Source of the DNA: Metallyticus violacea | Taxonomy: Eukaryota; Arthropoda; Insecta; Mantodea; Metallyticidae | Assembly (NCBI GenBank): GCA_030762175.1 | Contig: CM060833.1 | Span: forward strand, 165,418,001-165,482,000 | Direction: 5' to 3' | Length of the DNA: 64,000 nt | Shown: one piece after another, positions 33,844-43,367 of the stretch | How positions within the stretch are numbered: position 1 is the first letter of the stretch | Layout of the letters: each line of letters opens with the position of its first letter | Notes under the pieces: generated by a model | The model's database searches: none | The model's input: the letters and a program-made list of their open reading frames with translations, nothing else | What the model was told of the DNA's origin: nothing | Position numbers and translations under genes: made by a program

Positions 33844-36800
33844 ATGGCTATCCTTTCGTGGAATGTGCCTGGTCTCCGTAGTCGAAGACCTGACCTCGAA
33901 TTAATTTTACGTTCTACTGACCCTTTGCTCGTGTGTCTCCAAGAGACTAAGCTTCGCCCAAGTGATTCTTTTAACTTACGCGGTTACTCTTCGGTGAGAT
34001 TTGATCTCCCTCCCGAAGATGGCACTCCCGCTCACGGCGGAGTTTTACTTTTAATTCGCAATAACGTGTACAGCACCTCACTACAGCTCCAGACTCCTTT
34101 ACAAGCTGCTGCAGCTACAGTTCACTTTTCTGGCCTTAGTTTTTCTGTCTGCACTGTTTATTTACCTCCGTCCGCCACCATCACCGCAGTTGACCTGGAT
34201 GATCTTTTGTCTCAGCTACCACCCCCTGTTCTCCTTTTGGGGGATTTCAATGCACACCACCCCCTATGGGGTTCCACCACGGAGTGTGCAAGAGGTAACC
34301 TCTTAGCTGACTTTTTGCTAAATCACAATCTTATACTTCTCAACACTGGTCAACCTACTTTTCTCTCTGACAGCACTCATAGCTTTTCGCACTTGGACTT
34401 ATCCATTTGCTCTGCCTCACTTGCTGTACATTTCACCTGGAATGTTATCTCTGATTTATATTCCAGTGACCACTTTCCGTGTCAGATCCATGTACTCTCT
34501 CCGAACGCACATTCACAGCGCACGCCAAAATGGCTCATTGAAAAGGCGAATTGGCCTCTCTATCGCTCTTTGGCCGAATTTTCAGGGTGTGAATTTCCAT
34601 CTATCGACATCGCGATCGAGCACCTCCGTACGGTCATCATAACAGCCGCAGATAAGGCTATTCCCCGGTCGTCTTGTCACCCCAGACGCTTACCGGTTCC
34701 TTGGTGGACTGATGAATGCCGGGATGCATTGCGTGCACGCCGAGGTGCTCTCCGAGCTTTTCGTCGCCACCCTACATCAGCAAATATGATTTGCTACAAA
34801 CGACTTCGCGCCAAATGCCGCCGAGTCATTAAGGATAGCAAAAAGGCTTCTTGGATTTCTTTTACCTCTTCTTTTAACCGCACAACGCCTTCATCCGTAG
34901 TTTGGGAACGGCTACGCCGCGTTGCTGGCAAACCAAGGTTTACACCTATACCCGGTCTTAGGATTTTAAATCGAGTGCTCACTACTCCGACTGACGTCGC
35001 CAATGTTTTGGGGCGAACCTTCGCTGATGTTTCGAGCTCCGCCAATTATCCGGCTTCATTTCGAGCAGTAAGGGAGCAGGTTGAGAGGAAAGGTTTCTCA
35101 TTTGCCTCCGACCATCAGGAGAGCTATAACGTTCCTTTTACCGCCAGGGAACTGGAACATGCCCTTTCTACCTCTCGACATTGCGCACCGGGGCCAGATG
35201 TCATTCATGTTGCCATGTTGCAGCATTTATCAGCAGAAGGCAAAGCTTTTTTATTACGAACTTTTAATTTTATTTGGTGTCACGGCACATTTCCCAGCGC
35301 TTGGCGATTGGCCACCGTCATTCCTATACCTAAGCCTGGAAAGGACCCCCATCTTCCTTCCAGTTACCGTCCGATTTCCCTCACCAGCTGCGTTTGCAAG
35401 GTGTTGGAACGAATGATTAACGGACGTCTCATGTGGTGGTTGGAGTCGAGGCAATTATTAACGAACGCCCAGTGTGGTTTCCGGCGTCATCGTTCCTCAG
35501 TCGACCATCTGGTGTCTTTAACTACCCATGTAATGGACGGTTTTGTGCGCAAGTGCCAAACGGTTGCTGTATTTTTTATCTGGAGAAAGCGTACGATACC
35601 TGCTGGAGAGGCGGTATCCTCCGAACGCTTCACGATTGGAACATACGTGGGCGTATGTCTGTTTTTATTCAGGAATTTATGAAAGACCGGGTTTTTAATG
35701 TTCGCGTGGGATCAGTTTTATCGTCGAATTTTATTCCAGAGAACGGCGTACCTCAGGGCTCGGTACTAAGTTGCACACTGTTTGCCATTGCTATTAACTC
35801 TATCACCCAGTGTTTACCGCCAGGAATACAATCGTCGTTATTTGTAGACGATTTTGCCATCTATCTTTCCTCTCGGAGAACCTGTCTCTTGGAACGCCGC
35901 CTCCAATGCTGTCTCGACCGCCTTCACGCTTGGAGTGTCTCTCACGGGTTCCGTTTCTCCGCAGAGAAGACCGTCTGCATGAACTTCTGGCGCCACAAGG
36001 AGTATCTTCCACCTTCGCTCCATCTTGGCCCAGACGCACTCTCTTTCGCAGACGAAGTTCGGTTCCTTGGCTTGGTGTTTGATAGGAAATTGTGCTGGTC
36101 ATCGCATATAGCGCAACTCAGAGGCAAGTGTGAACGTTCTCTTTGTATTTTACGTGTTTTAAGTGGCACATCTTGGGGAGCTGACCGGACTGTTCTTTTA
36201 CGTTTTTATCGCTCTCTTATCCGGTCCAAATTGGATTATGGCAGTGTCGTTTATGGCTCTGCGCGGCCTTCTGTTCTGCGCCGCCTGAACCCGATTCATC
36301 ACCGGGGTATCCGTGTTGCCATTGGGGCATTCCCCACCAGTCCTGTGTTGAGTTTATGTGCGGAGTCTGGAGAACCTCCGTTGTTTTATCGTAGGGATGT
36401 TTTACTGACTGCGTACGGTTGTCGCTTAGCTGCGCAACCTCGTCATCCCACGAATGGGCCATTTTTTAACATGTCTATTGATCGTTTTTATGCTGCTCGG
36501 TCTTTTACTCCTAAACCCGCTGGCTTTCGCATTCGGGAGATTTTACGGATGTTGGACATTGAGTTACCTGCTTTTTTCTTAGCCGGGGAAACTTCTTCTC
36601 CCCCCTGGATTTTAGCAGAGGCCCCCGTTCATCTCAGGCTTACGTCCTGTCCGAAATCTTCGACCGCAGCACATATTATTCGTTGTTCTTTTAGCGAGAT
36701 CAAATCCTCTTTTAATGGCTGGAATTTTATCTATACCGACGGCTCAAAATCTGACACAGGTGTAGGATATGCTTTTGTTTTTAATGGGGCTAGTTTTACG

Positions 36801-37532
36801 TACGGTCTTGACGTTGCAACGTCTATTTTTATGGCGGAGCTTTATGCTATCTATCGGGCGGTTTTATTTATTTCTGATCACGGGCTGGGGAACAGTGTTA
36901 TATGTTCCGATTCTTTGAGTGCCATTTTAAGTTTTAGAAACCTGTACAACCTCCACCCTCTGGTACAGATGGTCCAGAATGTAGTTTTAACCCTTTTCGA
37001 CGCTGGCGTCAGGGTAACACTGCTATGGGTGCCTGGACACGTCGGACTCGCAGGTAATGAGGCCGCAGATGTTGCAGCAAAATCCGCTCTTTTAGACCCT
37101 GCTGAGTACGAGCAGCGTTTTTATTTCGGGGATTTTATACATTCATTACGTAGAGCCATTTTTTCGCGCTGGCGCGAGGAGTGGGAATTACTCCCAAATA
37201 ATAAGCTCCGTGAATGTAAACCCGCCCCTTTTAACTGGTCGACTTCTTCTCGCGCTGTTCGTCGCGAAGAAGTAATTTTAGCTTGTCTTAGAATTGGGCA
37301 TTGCCGTTTTAGTCATTCTCACCTTTTTAATGGTCAACCCGCTCCAGCTTGCCCCCACTGTGACCACCCCTTTACAGTGCGTCACATTTTAATTGAATGC
37401 CATCCTCTGGCAGCTTTTAGACATAGACTAGGTTTGCCCTCCTCTATTGAGGAAATACTTGCAGATGATATGGTTGCTGTTGAGCGAGTGCTCCGTTTTA
37501 TCCGTTTTTGTGGTTTTTGGAGCAAGGTGTGA
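33844..37532 (+). pseudogene. LINE ORF2: endonuclease, reverse transcriptase, RNase H; one frameshift
   Basis: The polyprotein that nicks target DNA and reverse-transcribes LINE RNA there. The start at ATG 33844 gives MAILSWNVPGLRSR, the usual endonuclease N-terminus. Endonuclease motifs are LQETK (~residue 32), GDFNAHHPLWGS (~132) and SDHFP. RT motifs run from about residue 490: IPIPKPGKD, SYRPISLTS, GFRRHRSS, GVPQGSVLS and FVDD (~666). RNase H follows (YTDGSKS ~963, MAELYAIYRA, DSLSA, GNEAADVAAKSA ~1070), then a C-terminal zinc finger CPHC....H....C (~1170). One base is missing at about 35577, just at the RT motif A aspartate before LEKAYD, so frame 33844-35682 must shift into frame 35433-37532. 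Everything else is open, which marks a young copy. It ends in TGA at 37530. Confidence 0.92.
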
Positions 37533-37963
37533 GGTGTTCTCTTTTTATCCATGACGGCATTTTTAGACGCTTTTAAGACTGTTGTTAAAGCATTTGATGC
37601 ATCGTTTTTAGTACCAGTCTTTTATTGAGTTGTTATATATAACCCTTGTTATTGTTATGGGGTTTTATTGTTACCAGTTTGGACTTTTACAATTCTGGGT
37701 TATTTTCATCTTTTGCTGATGTGTTTTACTACCAGTTTTTATATGTTATTGTGTTGATGGTTATTGGGTTTTATTGACCCTTTTTAGACCATTATAGGAC
37801 TGTTGTTTTCGCGATTGCAGCTATTTTAATACCAGTCCTTTGTTGACCATTACACCCACTTGTTATTTGTTATGGGCTTTTATTTTGTTGCACAACGTGC
37901 TGCTCAGACTTGATTTGTGTTAACTATTTATATTTTAGTTCTGACGCAGTTTTTAGTATGTTT
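37533..37963 (+). other. LINE 3' untranslated region with repeated TACCAGT motifs
   Basis: T-rich sequence in which TACCAGT followed by T-rich runs recurs at about 37611, 37673, 37728 and 37831. The intervening segments contain similar TTATTG and GGGTTTTATTG strings. It looks like an old, imperfect tandem duplication. No coding content. Confidence 0.6.
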
Positions 37964-38017
37964 GGGCGCTAATGACCTTAGCTGTTGTGCGCCCCTAAAA
38001 CAACAATCACAATCACA
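37964..38017 (+). promoter_or_regulatory. LINE 3' terminal hairpin and tail, shared with SINE-A
   Basis: GGGCGC (37964-37969) can pair with GCGCCC (37989-37994) around a loop containing AATGACCTTAGCTGTTG. The tail CTAAAACAACAATCACAATC follows. SINE-A ends with the same arrangement: GGACGCT, a loop with GATGACCTGAGATGTT, AGCGTCC, then GTAAATAAACC. In non-LTR elements the 3' end is the template recognised by the RT, so this is the probable RT recognition site. Confidence 0.7.
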
Positions 38018-39667
38018 ATAATACAGTAGTGTACAGTATAATACTGTATAATACAGTAGAGTATAGTATAATACAGTATAATATAGTATAGTACAAAATA
38101 ATATAGTAATGTACAGTAGAGTATAGTATAATACAGTAGAGTAGAGTATAATACAGTATAATATAGTATACTATAATACAGTAGTATAATATAGTATAAT
38201 ACAGTAGTGTACAGTATAATACAGTAGAGTATAGTATAATACAGTATAATACAGTAGAGTATAATATGGTATAGTACAGTAGAGTACAGTATAATACAGT
38301 AGAGTATAGTATAATACAGTATAATATAGTATACTATAATACAGTTGTATAATATAGTATAATACAGTAGTGTACAGTATAATACAGTATATACAGTATA
38401 ATACAGTAGAGTATAGTATAATACTATAATACAGTAGTATAATATAGTATAATACAGTAGTGTACAGTATAATACTGTATAATACAGTATAGTATAATAC
38501 TCTATAATATAGTACAAAATAATATAGTATATTACAGTATATACAGTATAATACAGTAGAGTATAGTATAATACTATAATACAGTAGTATAATATAGTAT
38601 AATACAGTAGTGTACAGTATAATACTGTATAATACAGTAGAGTATAGTATAATACACTATAATATAGTATAGTACAAAATAATATAGTATAATACAGTAG
38701 AGTATAGTATAATACAGTATACTATAGTATACTATCATACAGTAGTATAATATAGCATAATACAGTAGTGTACAGTATAATACAGTAGAGTATAGTATAA
38801 TACAGTATAATATAGTATACTATAATACAAAAGTATAATATAGTATAATACAGTAGTGTACAGTATAATACAGTAGAGTATAGTATAATATAGTATAATA
38901 CAGTAGAATATAGTATAATATAGTATACTATAATACAGTAGTATAATATAGTATAATACAGTAGTGTACAGTATAATACAGTAGAGTATAGTATAATAGA
39001 GTATAATACAGTAGAGTATAATATAGTATAGTACAGTAGAGTACAGTATAATACAGTAGAGTAGAGTATAGTATAATACAGTATAATATAGTATACTATA
39101 ATACAGTAGTATAATACAGTAGTGCACAGTATAATTCTGCATACTGTCAGTATAATATAGTATAATACAGTACATACAGTATAATACAGTAGAGTACAGT
39201 ATAACACAGTATAATATAGTATAATACAGTATATACAGTATAATGCAGTATAGTATAATACAATATAATATAGTATACTATAATACAGTAGTGTCTAGTA
39301 TAATACTGTATAATACAGTAGAGTATAGTATAATACAGTATAATATAGTATAGTACAAAATAATATAGTATAATACAGTAGAGTATAGTATAATAGTACA
39401 GTATAATATAGTAGAGTATAGTATAATACTGTAGAGTATAATACAGTATAATATAGTATAATACAGTATATACAGTATAATATAGTATACTATAATACAG
39501 TAGTATAATACAGTAGAGTATAGTATGTATATTATTGTACAGTACAGTATAGTATAGTACAGTATAATACAGTAGAGTATAGTATGTATATTATTGTATA
39601 GTACAGTATAGTATAATACAGTATAGTACAGTAGTATAATACAGTAGAGTATTATAAAGTATAATAC
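38018..39667 (+). repeat. pentanucleotide (ANART) array, right part
   Basis: A 1.65 kb continuation of the array at 31737-32082, built from the same pentamers. Higher-order blocks such as CAGTAGAGTATAGTATAATA recur, indicating expansion by segmental duplication as well as slippage. Near the right end the units degrade (TATGTATATTATTGTA). The array ends at about 39667. Confidence 0.95.
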
Positions 39668-39921
39668 CTTATCATATGTTGACTGCCATACAGCTGTGTT
39701 TTGTAATGTTGTGTATACATCTCAAAGAAACAATTAAAATTTTTATATGAAGATTTATTAATAAAGAATAATCATAATTTTTCGCATTAAAATTTAAGTC
39801 AACACTTTTTATTAGCTTAATGCGTGATTTACACGTCGTACTAGTTTTATTGTTGTCGTTTCCCGTTCCCACATGTGGGAGGTGTGCAAGTTGAGACATG
39901 TTCATTTCCGCCTACAACAAA

Positions 39922-40790
39922 ATGGAAGTGACACGCCAACAATATGCTGCTCTAAAATACTGCTTTATCTTCTGCTGAGGCCTATGCAATGTCTAAGTAG
40001 GCCCATGGATAGTTTGTACTTCCCTAGAGCACAATTCGAATATGGTTTAAAATGTTTAGAGGGAAGCAATCAATTTCAAAGGAAAGTGGACGCCAGTCTA
40101 AATTATGCTCTAACGGAAGAAAGCACTAACACCGCTGTGGTCATTATGAGAGAGAAAAGTCCAATAACGTTTCATAAATTCTGAAATTTCCCTGGATAGC
40201 ACCCACAGGTTAGAAACTGAAAATTTGCATATGAGACGGTTTGTGCACGGCGAGTTCCCGAACAAAAGGAAGTTCGGGTGCAGGTTTGCATGGAGTTGAA
40301 GATGTTGTTACAGGAAGATACGGAATTTCTTTAAAAATTAATCATTGCTGATGAAACTCGGCCACGTCATTTCGATCCTGAGAGCAAACAGCAAATCTCT
40401 GTGGAAATCACATTTCACCAACATAAAAAAAAACTCGAAAGCGGTTATTTCTGCTGGAATATTTGTGGTGATCTCTATCTTTGACATTCAAGGAATGGTT
40501 TATCAGCATGTCATAAAAAAGTTACGTTTAGTGGAATCAGCTGGATACTGCACGGCCGCACATTGCAAATGTTGATGATCAATATCTCACAAAAACGAAA
40601 AAATGTTAAGTCCCTCATCCTCCCTATAGCCCATATTTAGCCCCATGTGACTTTTTCCTTTTCCCCAAATTGGATAAACACTTCGTGGGAGGCATCTTCC
40701 ATCATCAGAAGCAATGGTAAAGACTGCGGAAAGGATTCTGAAGGACAAAAAGGTCAAAAAATGTTTTCCAGCATGTCTTTCATAATAGTT
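39922..40790 (+). pseudogene. mariner transposase relic, lineage distinct from M1-M3
   Basis: Broken frames on the + strand give MEVTRQQYAALKYCF (N-terminus), RVQVCMELKMLLQEDTEFL and ADETRPRHFDPESKQQ, where the family has GDETWVxHYDPESKRQS. A degraded catalytic core and an HKNDFQHCF-like end near 40780 follow. The sequence corresponds to a different mariner subfamily from M1-M3. There are many stops and frameshifts. Inverted repeats were not identified. Confidence 0.75.
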
Positions 40791-41612
40791 TTATATATCT
40801 CAAATGTACCAAATGTATAAATTTTTCTCCGGTGCATAATAACGTTCATTAATTGCAATTTCTTTAGAAGTTTTCACTCAAGTATCATTTTATAGCTAAA
40901 GGCGCATTTCTTTTGTTCTAGGAGAGTCACTAGATACGTTTTGAGATACTCAATAACTGGGATTCACATCAGAGTTTTGTCTGTCACAACATTTCATACT
41001 CTCCTTGTATTGTACATAACTAAGTGAAATTAGCCTTGAAAAAAAATGTTATGCATAGATGTTCATGGATAACAGTGGAAACACTTGGAAGAATTATTTT
41101 TAAAGTCCTTGTAGCTTGATCTACGTCAGCCAAATCAAAGGAAGGAGATAGAATAGACATGTAAATGTCTCATTTAAGTCATTATTAAAAATAGAAAAAA
41201 TTAACTCAAAAATACTCTCTTTTGATTTCCTCAAACTCTCTCGCAAACTTTGGACTAGCTGCGTGGACAATAATAATCAGAAAAAAAAATTAATTGCTCT
41301 GTCAACAATGTGCAATAATGGATCAATTGCGCTGGGTAACAATCTCAAACCCAGGGATAGAGGCAGTCCTTCAACTTATATAAAATTTTTTGGATAGTAA
41401 ATTACTGTCCCAAAAATGGATATGACAGTAAAAATAAACTATTCAGGCTATAAATTAGCAAAGTTTACTTTAACCGCCATAATATGTACATAGTAAGCAT
41501 AAAGAATTCATTCATTTTGGTACATTTTACTAACGAGAAAATGGCCAAGCTAGAAAGCGGTCTACAATCAATTATTGATGCCATAGCTGTTGCTATAAAT
41601 TGTGATTTTCAT

Positions 41613-41646
41613 ATTAATGTACGAGAGCATTTCCTCGTACATTAAT
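41613..41646. repeat. 13-bp perfect palindrome beside mariner M3
   Basis: ATTAATGTACGAG (41613-41625) and its exact reverse complement CTCGTACATTAAT (41634-41646) flank an 8-nt loop. Parts of this sequence (TACGAGAGCATTTCCT and TACATTAATATGAA) are repeated directly at about 41679-41710, where they run into the left end of M3. Confidence 0.85.
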
Positions 41647-41707
41647 TATTAAGTACATTAATATGAACTGCATATTACATACGAGAGCATTTCCTATACA
41701 TTAATAT

Positions 41708-42908
41708 GAAGTTTCCGGCCTTGATAAGGATTATCGCCTTCACAAAACCCTTATCTGGTGTCATACCTTATCTGTTAAGTAAATAATTGCAGCGGTAACT
41801 TCCGCTCCGCTGTGTTCAGTTGTTCAGATATAGTTGAATAAAGAAGGCTATGTATAGAAGATTGTGACACGTTCAAAATAGAGTTTCGAGCTGTTATTAA
41901 GTTCTTCATAAAAGGACTTTGGAAGCACTTTCAAATGAAATTGAACAGCGATTGGACGGTGTATATGGGGAAGTATCCCCTCGTGTTCTACTGTAAAAGA
42001 ATGGGTCGAGAAAACATTAAAGACCAAGAGCATGCAGGTCAGCCTTGGAGGTGCTCACTCCTGAAAACATCGCTCTTGTGGAAGGAGAAATTATGGAAGA
42101 CCGGCGGCTCAAAGCTACAGAAATAGCAGCAAGGTTGTGCCTTTCTAAAACAACAGTCCTTCAAATTATTTATGAATATTTAAACACGAATAAGGTTAGT
42201 ACAAGATGGGTGCCTAGACTTCTTTCCTCAGTCCAAAAGCAGCAACTAGTCATCTGTTGTCAGGCATTTTTGCAATTCTGCCGTGGCAACGAGAGAAAAG
42301 TTCTGCAAACCATTGTTACAGGAGATGAAATTATGGTCCTCTGATATGATTCCCTGTCCAAAAGAGAATCAATGGAGTGACAGAAATAAACCTGGCGAAG
42401 CACTGCCTCTAAAGGCTAAGGTCATTCATTCAACCAAGAAGATCATGGCCACAATCTTTTGGCACTCTGAAAGATATTCTTCATTGCCTTCAAGGAGAGG
42501 AATACCACAGTAAATGGGGAGTACTATGCTGGCCTACTGCATAGACTACGTGCTTCCATCAAAGAGAAAAGGCAAAGAAAGCTGATTGGAGTGTGCGCCT
42601 TCTTCGCGACAACCCACCTGTGTACACAGCTCTTGTTGCAAAGGAAACTGCGAAGAAATGTGGATTCAAGGAGATAAACCATCCAGCATACAACCCATAT
42701 CTATTTCCTCTTCTCAAAACTCAAGAAGGATCTTCGAGGAAGGAAATTTAGTGAAGTGATGAATGCTGTTTATGCTCATTTTGCAGACAAGACAAGATGT
42801 AAGAAGTGTATTGTAATAAAGGGTAACTATATTGAAAAGTAAAATATAGTTTTTATCTTTATCATATGTAGAAAATGGTTAAGCCGGAAACTTATGGAGC
42901 TACCCTCG
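41708..42908 (+). mobile_element. mariner element copy M3, left end rearranged
   Basis: Same family as M1 and M2 but on the + strand. The right inverted repeat is intact (GGAAACTTATGGAGCTACCC then TCG, followed by TA at 42909). At the left, only AAGTTTCCGGCC of the repeat remains contiguous. The outer part is replaced by the repeated, palindromic sequence at 41613-41707, although TACGAG near 41679 may be the original TA plus first bases of the end. Confidence 0.88.
41880..42800 (+). pseudogene. mariner transposase, broken (M3)
   Basis: Pieces in shifting frames match M1 and M2: a helix-turn-helix region with CKRMGRENIKD, then LTPENIALVEGEIMEDRRLKATEIAARLCLSKTTVLQIIYEYLN (41.9-42.2 kb), then MATREKFCKPLLQEMKLWSS, AKVIHSTKKIMATIFWHS and degraded C-terminal motifs to about 42800. 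Numerous frameshifts make it inactive. A GDE-like VTGDEIMVL at ~42320 preserves the first catalytic aspartate that M1 has lost. Confidence 0.87.
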
Positions 42909-43173
42909 TACATAGTAAAACTCTACGGAAGCCCGCGATAAGTGCGTCTCAGAAACTGGAGACTGGGGCATTTTTATGTAGCCTAAAACCATTAAATAAT
43001 AATTTAAAAACAATTACTAACAGTGTGTAATGCTTTCTAGATTTATATTAATGTATTATATTTGCAAAAGCCTACAGTCAGGAATTGACATCCCCCTTAA
43101 GTAAACTTTACATTTAAATAATAATTTAAAAGAGATATCGATCAGTGCGATGGACATATGTTTTATCCTGCAG

Positions 43174-43367
43174 GCACAACGGGCGGCATAGCAACGGCAG
43201 TGGTCACGGTGATAGGGCGTCCACTGCCCACCATATCAGAGACCACCACGGCCTTCACCACCGTGTCGTCCACCAACACCAGCCCTGAGAAGGGATCCTT
43301 TGCCAACGGCCTAGAGCCCGATGCCCCGACCGTCACGGACTGCAATATCAGCACGAGCTATCAACAG
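43174..43367 (+). CDS. 5-HT1: 5-HT1-type serotonin receptor, exon for intracellular loop 3
   Basis: A 194-bp exon. Acceptor CTGCAG|GC supplies two bases that complete the Gly codon split at 31736, giving AAG|TTGGIATAVV. The frame continues IGRPLPTISETTTAFTTVSS and ends STSYQQ at donor CAACAG|GTGGGT (phase 0). It is rich in Thr, Ser and Gly, as is usual for the long variable third intracellular loop between TM5 and TM6, the region that contacts G proteins and is phosphorylated. Matching phases on both sides, and GC-rich composition in AT-rich surroundings, support it even though loop sequence is not conserved between species. Confidence 0.85.

Larger units (their letters stand above)
32083..38017 (+). 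mobile_element. full-length non-LTR retrotransposon (LINE), I-group
   Basis: A 5.9 kb element inserted in the pentanucleotide array in receptor intron 1, in the receptor's orientation. ATAATACAGTAG occurs at both ends (32071-32082 and 38018-38029), as expected for a target duplication, though the array itself makes exact length uncertain. Layout: a ~440-bp GC-rich 5' region, ORF1 (CCHC knuckles), ORF2 (endonuclease, RT, RNase H, zinc finger), and a ~485-bp T-rich 3' region ending in ACAACAATCACAATCACA, with no long poly(A). This architecture (ORF1 knuckles plus RNase H) fits the I/R1/LOA/Ingi/Nimb group. The exact clade needs a tree. Two lesions, one per ORF, prevent it from being autonomous as it stands. 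Confidence 0.93.

Noticed and set aside
37978..39207. Long antisense open frames rich in Tyr, Leu, Ile and Cys (up to 179 codons)
   Set aside because: They are translations of the pentanucleotide array, which lacks stops in some frames. No protein family fits.
31737..39667. CRISPR array or telomeric repeat
   Set aside because: The array is made of 5-bp units without spacers, in a eukaryotic intron. The motif is not a known telomere repeat.
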